Origin: Prolixibacteraceae bacterium
GTDB taxonomy: Bacteria; Bacteroidota; Bacteroidia; Bacteroidales; Prolixibacteraceae
Length of the DNA stretch: 59,124 nt
Assembly (NCBI GenBank): GCA_003537645.1
Contig: DPRM01000062.1
Span: forward strand, 21,755-80,878
Reading direction: 5' to 3'
The position numbers and the translations under genes were made by a program. Shown piece by piece: positions 1 to 7,231 of this stretch (positions within the stretch are counted from its first letter, which is position 1; the number at the start of each line of letters is the position of its first letter). The notes below the pieces were generated by a model, which saw only the letters and a program-made list of their open reading frames with translations, was not told the DNA's origin and searched no databases.

Positions 1-93
1 CCGGTTTTTGAAGACGAGGATTTGGATGTAGTGTATTCTGCTGACGATGAGGAAGAAGATATCACTGATGAAGAAATTGACGATCAGGAATAG
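1..93 (+). CDS. C-terminal end of an unidentified protein (partial)
   Basis: An open frame runs from the first base to a TAG at 91-93, giving 30 residues of which 17 are Asp or Glu. Only the tail is present, so the family cannot be named. Acidic tails of this sort are common on nucleic-acid-associated or ribosome-associated bacterial proteins, but nothing here fixes the function. The frame is followed within 30 bases by a strong hairpin terminator, which supports a genuine gene end. Confidence 0.6.
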   Translation, partial: PVFEDEDLDVVYSADDEEEDITDEEIDDQE

Positions 94-120
94 AAAGTAA
101 ATATGAAGAAAAGATCATAA

Positions 121-156
121 AAAATCCGGAGGTTTTGAAATCTCCGGATTTTTTAT
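121..156. terminator. Bidirectional intrinsic terminator
   Basis: A 9-bp perfect stem (123-131 with 142-150, arm AATCCGGAG) has an A-tract on its left and a T-tract on its right, so it can end transcription in both directions. It lies between the plus-strand gene ending at 93 and the minus-strand gene ending at 159. Confidence 0.85.
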
Positions 157-158
157 TT

Positions 159-860
159 TCAGCTTACAAGCATCGATTTTTTAAGTCCGATCATGACCTT
201 GTAAAAGCAGAACCGGTCGCGCTGAACCGGATCAAACTCATAATAGGCAGTAACTATTCGGCAAATGTTCTTAATCTCAGAGTAAATAGCATTTATTTCA
301 TGCTTCAATTGAGCATCCAATTGGTCTTGTCCATGCGAAATATCAAAGCAGTTCTTCAATTCAGCCAGTTTTTCTTTGTAGGTCATCAAGCGTGTCAGTA
401 AAACCTGATCGATACCGCGCGACAGAACCATTTGTTGCAAATCGTTGTCCATGTTGCGTTTAAAAGTAGCCATCATTTTGTATAAACTAAAATGATCGCC
501 GTTTTTAGCATCACTATAGTAATCTACATAACCCAATTTTTCAAAAGTATCCTTCAAAAATTGTTTGTCGTAGCTGAAATCAACTTTCAATTCGGCGCGG
601 AAAACAGTAATATCCTTCAACGCAGCAATCATCAGTTCATAAAACTGACCGTGTGTTTCGAGATGTTCGGATAGCGATTCTTCAGTAAAATACTGATGCA
701 TAATGCTATCAATTCTATGCTTCAGATCATTTGCGTATTCAGGCGACCAATTGTGCCTGATTGAAGAGAGTTCGTAGATGTTCTCGCTAAATGATTGGGC
801 GATCTTTCTGCAAGTCAGGATAGTTGCAGTTCCGGTTAAGCAAGTTGATATCACATTCAT
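159..860 (-). CDS. Hypothetical protein, 233 aa
   Basis: I do not recognise this protein. It is predicted to be largely alpha-helical and rich in charged and aromatic residues. There is no lipobox; the first ~20 residues are only mildly hydrophobic with two Cys, so a signal peptide is unlikely. A middle part (about residues 90-150) is Phe/Tyr/Lys-rich and a second helical block follows (about 150-230). It is a single-gene unit with its own promoter region (861-1010) and a shared terminator at 121-156. Codon use looks like that of its neighbours, so there is no sign of recent transfer. It could be a lineage-specific Bacteroidota protein; no function is claimed. Confidence 0.7.
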   Translation of the reverse strand: MNVISTCLTGTATILTCRKIAQSFSENIYELSSIRHNWSPEYANDLKHRIDSIMHQYFTEESLSEHLETHGQFYELMIAALKDITVFRAELKVDFSYDKQFLKDTFEKLGYVDYYSDAKNGDHFSLYKMMATFKRNMDNDLQQMVLSRGIDQVLLTRLMTYKEKLAELKNCFDISHGQDQLDAQLKHEINAIYSEIKNICRIVTAYYEFDPVQRDRFCFYKVMIGLKKSMLVS

Positions 861-1009
861 AATCGCAGGTTTTAATTATTGGTTAATCAAAATATACGAC
901 ATTTTAGCCTGAAAAAATATGTTTTTTACCTGCTATTATCAATATTGTGTTGTAGAACAATTCATCACAAAAAATTGAAAGCGAAAAGGAAAAAACAGGT
1001 AGCACTGTT

Positions 1010-1055
1010 ATAAAAACAAAAATCCCTGATCGGTTTTTATGCCAATCAGGGATCT
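1010..1055 (-). terminator. Intrinsic terminator of typA
   Basis: A 9-bp stem (1022-1030 with 1045-1053, arm ATCCCTGAT) is followed, in the minus direction, by a T-rich stretch at about 1010-1021. It sits 30 bases beyond the typA stop codon. Confidence 0.85.
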
Positions 1056-1085
1056 CAATAATTTTTATAGTTCTTCGTGCGAAGA

Positions 1086-2888
1086 TTAACTGTTTTTTGC
1101 TGCTCTTTTTCGTTCGTGCTCTTTGAGTGCAATTTTTCGCATCCGGATGGAAAGCGGAGTAACCTCAACCAACTCGTCATCTTTGATATATTCGAGTGCT
1201 TCTTCCAAACTGAATTTTATTGGAGTAATCAACCTCATTTTTTCATCGGTACCCGAGGCCCGCATGTTGGTCAATTTCTTTGGCTTGGTGACATTGATGG
1301 TTAAATCATCAGCTCGATTATTTTCACCAATTACCTGTCCTTCATAAATTTCCTGTTGCGGATCGATAAAAAATGCTCCACGGTCAGAAAGTTTACTGAT
1401 TGAATAGGCAAACGCTGTACCGGTTTCCAGCGCGATTAACGAGCCATTGTTACGATTGTCGATTGGCCCTTTATACGGCTGATATTCAACAAAACGGTGG
1501 TTCATAACCGCTTCTCCGGCAGTGGCGGTGAGCATATTGGTACGCATACCAATAATTCCGCGCGAAGGGATAATAAATTCGAGGTGAATACGATCGCCTT
1601 TGCGCTCCATAATTTGCATTTCGCCTTTACGCTGCGAAGCCATTTCAACCACCTTACCAGAATACTCTTCAGGAACATCGACGTGCAATTCTTCGATTGG
1701 TTCACATTTTTCTCCGGCTATCTCTTTGAACAATACCTGAGGTTGTCCAACCTGAAGTTCATATCCTTCGCGGCGCATGGTTTCAATTAGAACAGATAAA
1801 TGCAGAACGCCACGACCGTAAACAATATACGAATCGGCTGATTCAGTTGGAATTACACGAAGTGCAAGATTTTTTTCCAATTCTTTTTCCAGACGGTCTT
1901 TCAGGTGGCGCGAAGTCACAAATTTTCCTTCTTTTCCGTAGAAAGGCGAATTGTTGATCATGAAAGTCATACTCATAGTAGGCTCATCAACAGCAATCGG
2001 GTCGAGCGGTTCAGGGTTTTCCCAATCGCAAACCGAATCGCCAATATCAAAACCTTCGATTCCAACCATAGCACAAATATCTCCGGAAATCATTTTCTGA
2101 ACCTTTTGACGGCCCAGTCCGGTGAATGTATGAAGTTCTTTTATTTTACATCTTTTCACTGAACCATCACGTTTCACCAGCGAAACATTCATTCCCTCGC
2201 TAATTTCACCGCGATGAATACGGCCGATAGCAATACGGCCAACATACGAAGAGTAGTCGAGCGAAGTAATCAAAACCTGCGGAGTTCCGGGATTTGCAAC
2301 CGGAGCAGGGATATATCTTACAATCGCATTAAGCAAGGCTTCGATGTTGTCAGTAGGAACTTTCCAGTCATCCGACATCCAGCCTTGTTTGGCCGAGCCA
2401 TAAACAGTCGGAAAACTCAATTGCTCTTCGGTGGCGTTCAGGCTGTACATCAGATCGAAAACCTGTTCGTGAACTTCCTCGGGACGGCAATTTGGTTTAT
2501 CAACTTTGTTTACGACAACAATGGGTTTCAAACCCAATGCCAGTGCTTTCGACAATACAAACCGTGTTTGTGGCATGGTACCTTCAAAAGCATCAACCAA
2601 CAATAAAACACCGTCAGCCATGTTTAGCACACGCTCAACCTCTCCACCAAAATCGGCGTGACCGGGAGTATCTATAATATTGATTTTAATGTCTTTATAA
2701 ATAACCGATACATTCTTTGCCAGAATCGTGATTCCTCTCTCACGTTCCAGGTCGTTGTTGTCGAGAATCAGCTCCTGCATCTTCTCGTGTTCTTTCATGA
2801 TGTTACAATAGTAAATCATCTTGTCAACCAATGTAGTTTTTCCGTGGTCAACGTGGGCAATAATCGCAATGTTTCTAATCTTCTGCAT
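1086..2888 (-). CDS. typA: Ribosome-associated GTPase TypA/BipA
   Basis: This is a translational GTPase of the TypA/BipA family that binds the 70S ribosome and assists 50S assembly and stress or cold adaptation (family knowledge). The 600-aa length is normal for the family. The N-terminal G domain shows the P-loop AHVDHGKTT at residues 10-18, the switch region RERGITI, the DTPGHADF G3 motif and the NKVD G4 motif. EF-Tu domain 2, EF-G C-terminal-like and BipA-specific C-terminal regions follow, the last rich in Lys/Arg. The chosen start is the first ATG, a short distance downstream of a -7 promoter element (2911-2918), which would give a leader of about 15 nt. It is monocistronic, with a terminator at 1010-1055. 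Confidence 0.97.
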   Translation of the reverse strand: MQKIRNIAIIAHVDHGKTTLVDKMIYYCNIMKEHEKMQELILDNNDLERERGITILAKNVSVIYKDIKINIIDTPGHADFGGEVERVLNMADGVLLLVDAFEGTMPQTRFVLSKALALGLKPIVVVNKVDKPNCRPEEVHEQVFDLMYSLNATEEQLSFPTVYGSAKQGWMSDDWKVPTDNIEALLNAIVRYIPAPVANPGTPQVLITSLDYSSYVGRIAIGRIHRGEISEGMNVSLVKRDGSVKRCKIKELHTFTGLGRQKVQKMISGDICAMVGIEGFDIGDSVCDWENPEPLDPIAVDEPTMSMTFMINNSPFYGKEGKFVTSRHLKDRLEKELEKNLALRVIPTESADSYIVYGRGVLHLSVLIETMRREGYELQVGQPQVLFKEIAGEKCEPIEELHVDVPEEYSGKVVEMASQRKGEMQIMERKGDRIHLEFIIPSRGIIGMRTNMLTATAGEAVMNHRFVEYQPYKGPIDNRNNGSLIALETGTAFAYSISKLSDRGAFFIDPQQEIYEGQVIGENNRADDLTINVTKPKKLTNMRASGTDEKMRLITPIKFSLEEALEYIKDDELVEVTPLSIRMRKIALKEHERKRAAKNS

Positions 2889-2910
2889 ATAAGGTTCAAA
2901 AATGAAGGCG

Positions 2911-2918
2911 CAAAGATA
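2911..2918 (-). promoter_or_regulatory. Bacteroidota -7 promoter element of typA
   Basis: On the minus strand the element reads TATCTTTG, matching TAnnTTTG, 23 bases upstream of the typA ATG. I see no clear TTTG at the expected -33 distance, so recognition may rest on the -7 element. Confidence 0.6.
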
Positions 2919-3012
2919 GCCTAATAATCCAATCGAAATTGCTTTTACGGTAAGCTGGAGGTTAAGTTTATGTAAATACTACTATTTTAACAATTTAGCC
3001 ACATTAAAATGC

Positions 3013-3050
3013 AAAACGGAGAACTCTTTTTACAGAATTCTCCGCTTTTT
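3013..3050 (-). terminator. Intrinsic terminator at the end of the his operon
   Basis: Arms CGGAGAA (3017-3023) and TTCTCCG (3038-3044) form a hairpin with partial extra pairing inside. T-rich sequence flanks it on both sides (plus strand 3045-3050; minus strand across 3010-3016). It lies about 65 bases past the last minus-strand gene and is the only clear terminator between typA and the his genes. Confidence 0.75.
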
Positions 3051-3112
3051 CGTTACCCAAAACCCGCCATATTCTTCCTGAATTTCCGGATTTTGAAGTT
3101 AAACCTGTCAGA

Positions 3113-3368
3113 TTACTTTGGCGAAATGTTCCTTATTTGATTAATCACACGTGCCTCTGTTGAATCTTTTTGGATACTGGTTACGTCGCCAACGCAATTG
3201 GTAAAATAAACATAGTGTCCTCTATCCTCAAAACGGTAAACTTTGCAACCATCATGTTCAAACAAATATTCAACCTGATAGGTATCATTATTAGCCGGAA
3301 CTGTTTCCGCAGGAAAATAGTAAGCTAGCACTGCATATCAGCAGAAAGGTTTTTGTCAATGTGTTCAT
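3113..3368 (-). pseudogene. DUF4884-type small lipoprotein, frameshifted
   Basis: The body (about 70 residues, with EYLFEHDGCKVYRFEDRG in the middle) matches the DUF4884 family of small Bacteroidota lipoproteins as I remember it. The open frame ending at 3113 can only begin at a GTG at 3331 and lacks a signal peptide. In another frame, an ATG at 3366-3368 starts a good lipoprotein signal (hydrophobic stretch, then LLFSCGNSS), which stops at a TAA at 3291-3293. Joining the two frames near 3297-3305 by removing one base restores a normal-length lipoprotein. The gene is therefore broken by a single-base change, or the base is a sequencing error. It follows hisIE by 12 bases and ends at the operon terminator. 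Confidence 0.7.
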
Positions 3369-3380
3369 ATTTGGTTAGAA

Positions 3381-3986
3381 TTATTTGTGCCGCTTCTTCA
3401 ATTCGCGTGCCAAATCTTCAATCCGGTAACCTTTGTGCGACAGCAAAACAATGAGGTGATACAACAAATCGGCACCTTCATAAATGAAGTTCTCATCGTC
3501 ATCGGCCATTGCACCGATGATGGTTTCAACCGCCTCCTCTCCCACTTTCTGGGCTATTTTGCGGGTTCCTTTCTGAAACAACGAAGTGGTATAAGAACCT
3601 TCAGGCATTTCCTGTTTGCGCTGATCGATAAAATCCTGAAGATATTCGATGAACTGGATGTCGCTTTCTTCATTCGTTTCACCCCAGCAAGTGTCGTCGC
3701 CGGTGTGGCAAACCGGTCCAACCGGATTTACTTTAATCAGAAGCGTGTCGTTGTCGCAATCCGAAGCAATTGAAACTACATTCAGAAAATTTCCCGACTC
3801 CTCGCCCTTTGTCCATAACCGGTTTTTACTGCGGCTAAAGAAAGTAACCTGACCGGTTTCTTCGGTTTTGGCCAAAGCCTCTTCGTTCATAAAACCCAAC
3901 ATCAGCACAACATTGGTGGTATTATCCTGAATAACAGCCGGTATCAGGCCATTCAGTTTACTAAAATCCAACTGAGTATTTTCCAT
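3381..3986 (-). CDS. hisI: Bifunctional phosphoribosyl-AMP cyclohydrolase / phosphoribosyl-ATP pyrophosphatase
   Basis: The product carries out steps 2 and 3 of histidine synthesis: hydrolysis of PR-ATP to PR-AMP and opening of the adenine ring. It is a HisI-HisE fusion of 201 aa, the usual length. The HisI domain (about 1-110) shows the metal ligands: the DCDND group at 76-80, Cys93 and Cys100 (in CHTGDDTCW). The HisE domain (about 115-200) has the helix KIAQKVGEEAVET, whose acidic residues bind magnesium. It is a distal gene of the his operon, 62 bases after hisF. The gene is also called hisIE. Confidence 0.97.
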   Translation of the reverse strand: MENTQLDFSKLNGLIPAVIQDNTTNVVLMLGFMNEEALAKTEETGQVTFFSRSKNRLWTKGEESGNFLNVVSIASDCDNDTLLIKVNPVGPVCHTGDDTCWGETNEESDIQFIEYLQDFIDQRKQEMPEGSYTTSLFQKGTRKIAQKVGEEAVETIIGAMADDDENFIYEGADLLYHLIVLLSHKGYRIEDLARELKKRHK

Positions 3987-4048
3987 ATATTGTTTATCTT
4001 ATTTTTCTTAGTGGTCTTTGTGGCTAAAACGCAAAGATGCACAATGTT

Positions 4049-4801
4049 TTATCGTATGACAATTCCTTTACTTTTCAAAAAGCTTTTCAAATCGGGTATC
4101 GCGATTTCCTTGTAGTGGAAAATGCTTGCAGCCAATCCGGCATCAGCTTTTCCTTCGGTAAACACATCCACAAAATGCTCCATGTTTCCGGCTCCTCCTG
4201 AAGCAATAATCGGAATGCGCAGCATGTCAGCCATTTTAGCCAATTCCTTGTTGGCAAAACCGGCCTTTGTTCCATCGTGGTTCATCGAGGTAAACAGGAT
4301 TTCTCCTGCTCCGCGACTTTCTCCCTCTTTGGCCCAAGAAAACAGTTCTTTTTCTGTCGGAATGCGACCGCCATTAACAGTCACTGTCCAATGATCGTTT
4401 TCACCCCTTGCATCGATGGCCAAAACCACGAACTGGCTGCCGAAGTTCAGTGCCAGATCGTCAATCAGCTTCGGGTTGCGAACGGCTGACGAGTTGATGC
4501 TGATTTTATCGGCACCGGCACTCAACAGCGCATCAGCATCTTTCAATTCGCTGATTCCGCCACCAACAGTAAACGGGATGTTGATTTCGCGTGCAATGCG
4601 CCTGACCAGCTCCACAAAGGTTTTGCGGCCTTCGTGCGAAGCGGTAATGTCTAGGAAAACCAATTCGTCGGCTCCTTGTTCGGCATACAGCGCGCCCAAT
4701 TCGACCGGGTCACCAACGCTTTTAATATTCACAAAGTTGATGCCCTTCACGGTCTGACCGTCTTTAATATCCAGGCATGGTATGATTCGTTTTGCTAGCA
4801 T
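4049..4801 (-). CDS. hisF: Imidazole glycerol phosphate synthase, cyclase subunit HisF
   Basis: HisF is the (beta/alpha)8-barrel half of IGP synthase. It uses ammonia from HisH to convert PRFAR into imidazole glycerol phosphate and AICAR. At 250 aa it is full length. The two catalytic aspartates are visible at Asp11 (IPCLDIKDG) and Asp130 (VVLAIDARG), and the phosphate-binding glycine motifs TVGGGI and ASGGAG are present. Its partner hisH is in the same operon, separated by hisA. A short spacer of repeated words (4810-4842) separates it from hisA. Confidence 0.98.
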   Translation of the reverse strand: MLAKRIIPCLDIKDGQTVKGINFVNIKSVGDPVELGALYAEQGADELVFLDITASHEGRKTFVELVRRIAREINIPFTVGGGISELKDADALLSAGADKISINSSAVRNPKLIDDLALNFGSQFVVLAIDARGENDHWTVTVNGGRIPTEKELFSWAKEGESRGAGEILFTSMNHDGTKAGFANKELAKMADMLRIPIIASGGAGNMEHFVDVFTEGKADAGLAASIFHYKEIAIPDLKSFLKSKGIVIR

Positions 4802-4809
4802 TCTCTTTT

Positions 4810-4842
4810 AGTTCCAAGTTTCAAATTTCAAGTTCCAAGTTT
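4810..4842. repeat. Direct word repeat in the hisA-hisF spacer
   Basis: The 12-mer AGTTCCAAGTTT occurs at 4810-4821 and again at 4831-4842, with a related word (CAAATTTCA) between them. The repeat fills almost the whole 44-base spacer between the hisA stop and the hisF start. No coding or promoter role is apparent. Confidence 0.8.
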
Positions 4843-4845
4843 TGG

Positions 4846-5571
4846 CTATCCACATATAAATCGGCTTATCTCAGCCAAACTTATTCTATTCTCATAAATC
4901 GCTTTGCCAGTAATTACACCCGGAATGCCCATTTCATCCAACTCATAAATGTCTTTCATCGAAGCGATTCCGCCACTGGCAATGAGTTCGAGGGTTGGAA
5001 ACTTGCTCATGATTTCTTTGTACAAATCTATGCTTGGACCTGTTAACATGCCATCGCGGGCAATGTCGGTGGAGATCACTTTCCTGATGCCTTTTTCGGT
5101 ATAGCTTTCGATAAAATCCAGGATGGACAATTCCGAAACTTCCTGCCAGCCGCTCACGGCGATCATTTTGTCTTTGGCATCGGCTCCGAGAATAATTTTC
5201 TCTGCTCCATACGTCTCAATCCAATGCAGGAAAGTTTCGCGATCTTTCACCGCAATGCTCCCGCCAGTAACCATTTGAGCACCGCACTCAAAAGCGATGC
5301 GCAGATCCTCATCCGATTTCAGTCCGCCACCAAAATCGATCACCAATTTGGTTTTCGAAGCAATACTTTCAAGCACTTTATGGTTGACAATGTGTTTGGC
5401 TTTGGCGCCATCCAAATCGACCAGATGCAAGCGGGTAATTCCGGCATCTTCAAACATTTTGGCAACTTCCAACGGGTTTTCGTTGTAAACCGTTTTCTGG
5501 TTGTAATCGCCTTGCGAAAGGCGGACACATTTCGCATCAATTAAATCGATGGCTGGGATTATTTTGATCAT
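4846..5571 (-). CDS. hisA: ProFAR isomerase HisA
   Basis: HisA carries out the Amadori rearrangement of ProFAR to PRFAR. It is a 241-aa (beta/alpha)8 barrel of normal length. The catalytic base Asp9 is in IIPAIDL, and the second catalytic Asp region is ISTDIARDG (Asp169). Phosphate-binding motifs DFGGGL and ASGGI are conserved. The gene lies 2 bases downstream of hisH, which suggests translational coupling. Confidence 0.97.
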   Translation of the reverse strand: MIKIIPAIDLIDAKCVRLSQGDYNQKTVYNENPLEVAKMFEDAGITRLHLVDLDGAKAKHIVNHKVLESIASKTKLVIDFGGGLKSDEDLRIAFECGAQMVTGGSIAVKDRETFLHWIETYGAEKIILGADAKDKMIAVSGWQEVSELSILDFIESYTEKGIRKVISTDIARDGMLTGPSIDLYKEIMSKFPTLELIASGGIASMKDIYELDEMGIPGVITGKAIYENRISLAEISRFICG

Positions 5572-5573
5572 GT

Positions 5574-6173
5574 TTAAATCTTCAGGAAGTTTTCTAAAAT
5601 CTTAGCTCCAACAGTTCCACTTTTTTCAGGATGAAATTGGGTTGCGTAAAAATTATCACGATGCAAAGCCGCACTGAACGGGTTGATGTAATTACAAACC
5701 GCTGCTGTATGTTCGCCAACCGCGGCATAATACGAATGCACAAAATACACATATTGCTGATCGAGCGATGGATCAAAAATGCCGCTCTTTAATTCGCTGA
5801 TGCTGTTCCAGCCCATGTGCGGTACTTTGGTTACGAATTCCATTCCCGGTTCAGGAATAAAGCGCTTTACCTTTTCCTCGAAAATGCCCAGACAAGGCGT
5901 GTCGCCTTCTTCGGAATGACTGCACATCAACTGCAAACCGAGGCAAATTCCCAAAACCGGCTGTTTCAGGTCTGGAATGAGTTGATCCAATCCTTCTTTT
6001 TTCAGGAACGCCATTGTTGTGCTGGCCTCTCCCACTCCGGGAAAAATAACCTTGTCAGCCATTCGGATTTTCTCGTGATCGCCGGTAATTTCGGCAGAAA
6101 CGCCCAGTCGCAACAAGGCATTGTTTACTGATTCAATGTTTCCAGCGTTGTATTTGATGATAGCTAAGTTCAT
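5574..6173 (-). CDS. hisH: Imidazole glycerol phosphate synthase, glutamine amidotransferase subunit HisH
   Basis: HisH is a class I glutaminase that feeds ammonia to HisF. At 199 aa it is full length. The nucleophile Cys77 lies in the elbow GICLGLQ, and the His181/Glu183 pair is in QFHPEKSG, so the catalytic triad is complete. It starts the second his gene block (hisH-A-F-IE) after the inserted S23-type gene, whose spacer contains the word repeat at 6183-6201. Confidence 0.97.
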   Translation of the reverse strand: MNLAIIKYNAGNIESVNNALLRLGVSAEITGDHEKIRMADKVIFPGVGEASTTMAFLKKEGLDQLIPDLKQPVLGICLGLQLMCSHSEEGDTPCLGIFEEKVKRFIPEPGMEFVTKVPHMGWNSISELKSGIFDPSLDQQYVYFVHSYYAAVGEHTAAVCNYINPFSAALHRDNFYATQFHPEKSGTVGAKILENFLKI

Positions 6174-6182
6174 ATGTGCATG

Positions 6183-6201
6183 AGTTCATAAGTACATAAG
6201 T
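6183..6201. repeat. ACATAAGT word repeat, downstream of the S23-type gene
   Basis: The stretch contains CATAAGTACATAAGT, i.e. the word ATAAGT twice. Its reverse complement (ACTTATGT) occurs at 6588-6621 on the other side of the S23-type gene, so the gene is bracketed by inverted copies. Confidence 0.7.
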
Positions 6202-6209
6202 GAAAAGAG

Positions 6210-6566
6210 TCATCGTTGTTCAAGTTTTTGTTCCAATCCGCGGAGCAGTGCTTCTATTTCTTTCGACTGGGTAAGAACCGAATCAAATTCGAGGTCTTTT
6301 ATATATTCAATATTTCTTGCTATTTCTAATTGAGTTTGGCATTCATAAAGTGATCCTACTGAAATTCGAATAAATCTCAAAAATTCGTTATTACCTTTCC
6401 TTCCAAATCCTTCAGCAAAATTACTTGGGATCGAAACAGCAGATCTTCTGATTTGTGATGTTAGACCGAACAATTCTTCTTTTGGAAACGATCGAGTGAT
6501 TTTATAGATATCTGTTACAAAAGCCATTGCCTTTTGCCAGGCAATAAATTCTCTATAAGTTTTCAT
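6210..6566 (-). CDS. Four-helix bundle protein, S23 / 23S rRNA intervening-sequence family
   Basis: This 118-aa protein belongs to the four-helix bundle family first seen inside 23S rRNA intervening sequences. Recognisable parts are the N-terminal FIAWQKAMAFV, the FPKEELFGLTSQIRRSAVSI segment, the SNFAEGFGR turn and the FLRFIRISVGSLYECQTQL helix. Members assemble into small oligomers of unknown role. Here it is not in an rRNA gene but inside the his operon, between tlpA and hisH. Both flanking spacers carry inverted copies of the word ACATAAGT (6183-6201 and 6588-6621), which suggests a small inserted cassette (inference). Confidence 0.9.
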   Translation of the reverse strand: MKTYREFIAWQKAMAFVTDIYKITRSFPKEELFGLTSQIRRSAVSIPSNFAEGFGRKGNNEFLRFIRISVGSLYECQTQLEIARNIEYIKDLEFDSVLTQSKEIEALLRGLEQKLEQR

Positions 6567-6587
6567 CTACACTACTTTTTTATTTAT

Positions 6588-6621
6588 ACTTATGTACTCA
6601 AGTACTTTGTACTTATGTACT
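6588..6621. repeat. ACTTATGT word repeat, upstream of the S23-type gene
   Basis: ACTTATGTACT occurs at 6588-6598 and again at 6611-6621, separated by CAAGTACTTTGT. The stretch runs into the tlpA stop codon (6620-6622). It is the inverted counterpart of the word at 6183-6201. Confidence 0.75.
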
Positions 6622-7150
6622 ATTTTAACAGTTCAGCAATCACCGATTTCATTTCCTGAAACTCTTCTTCTTTATAAAGTCGTGTCATATAAACGATCTT
6701 GCCGGTTTTGTCGATGATTACATTGCGGGTAACGCCAGCGCCTTTTTCAGCGAACTCATAAAAAATGCCCCCTTTCGGATCAAGTGCCAATGGATAGGTT
6801 ACCGGAATCTGTTTGGCAAATTCTTTCACTTTCTCAACCGGCTCGTCGAGATCAATTCCGTATAAAGCGAAATTCTTGTTGTTTTTGTATTTCTTCCAGA
6901 TGTCGGCTTCGATGTGCGGCATTTCTTTCCGGCAAACCGAGCACCAACTGGCAGTAAATTGCAACATCACCACTTTGCCTTTCAAATCGTCCATACGAAT
7001 AGTTTTCCCGTCGGTTGTGGTTAAATCGAAATCAGGAACTTGTTGCCCGATTTTTACGATGTAGCCGTAATCGGCAGGAATTTCCTTTGCAGGGATTTGC
7101 GCCTGTACTGTGAAAGTAAGAAGTACCAAAACAATAGTTAAGTATTTCAT
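6620..7150 (-). CDS. TlpA-like periplasmic thiol-disulfide oxidoreductase
   Basis: A 176-aa exported thioredoxin-fold protein. Residues 1-17 form a signal peptide (cleavage near VQAQ). The AhpC/TSA-Redoxin fold follows, with the active site Cys70-Ser-Val-Cys73 in FTASWCSVCRKEMP. The position normally occupied by the cis-proline loop reads GVTRNVIID instead of G-V/I-P-T; this seems to be a Bacteroidota variant and may change substrate or redox behaviour. It lies in the his operon between purU and the S23-type gene; a role in histidine synthesis is unlikely, so it is probably a passenger of the operon. Confidence 0.9.
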   Translation of the reverse strand: MKYLTIVLVLLTFTVQAQIPAKEIPADYGYIVKIGQQVPDFDLTTTDGKTIRMDDLKGKVVMLQFTASWCSVCRKEMPHIEADIWKKYKNNKNFALYGIDLDEPVEKVKEFAKQIPVTYPLALDPKGGIFYEFAEKGAGVTRNVIIDKTGKIVYMTRLYKEEEFQEMKSVIAELLK

Positions 7151-7231
7151 AAATAATTATTTAAATGTCCAATGTTGAATAATTAATACCCAATATCCAA
7201 AGCTTTACTCCGCCTCTTTCGGAGGAGGCTA

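Noticed and set aside
2214..2606. A 130-codon plus-strand frame opposite typA
   Set aside because: It is a shadow of typA with no promoter, no family match and improbable composition.
7208..7230. CCTC/GAGG-rich short inverted repeat between purU and tlpA, possible terminator
   Set aside because: The stem is only about 5 bp with an 8-base loop and has no T-run, so it is too weak to call.
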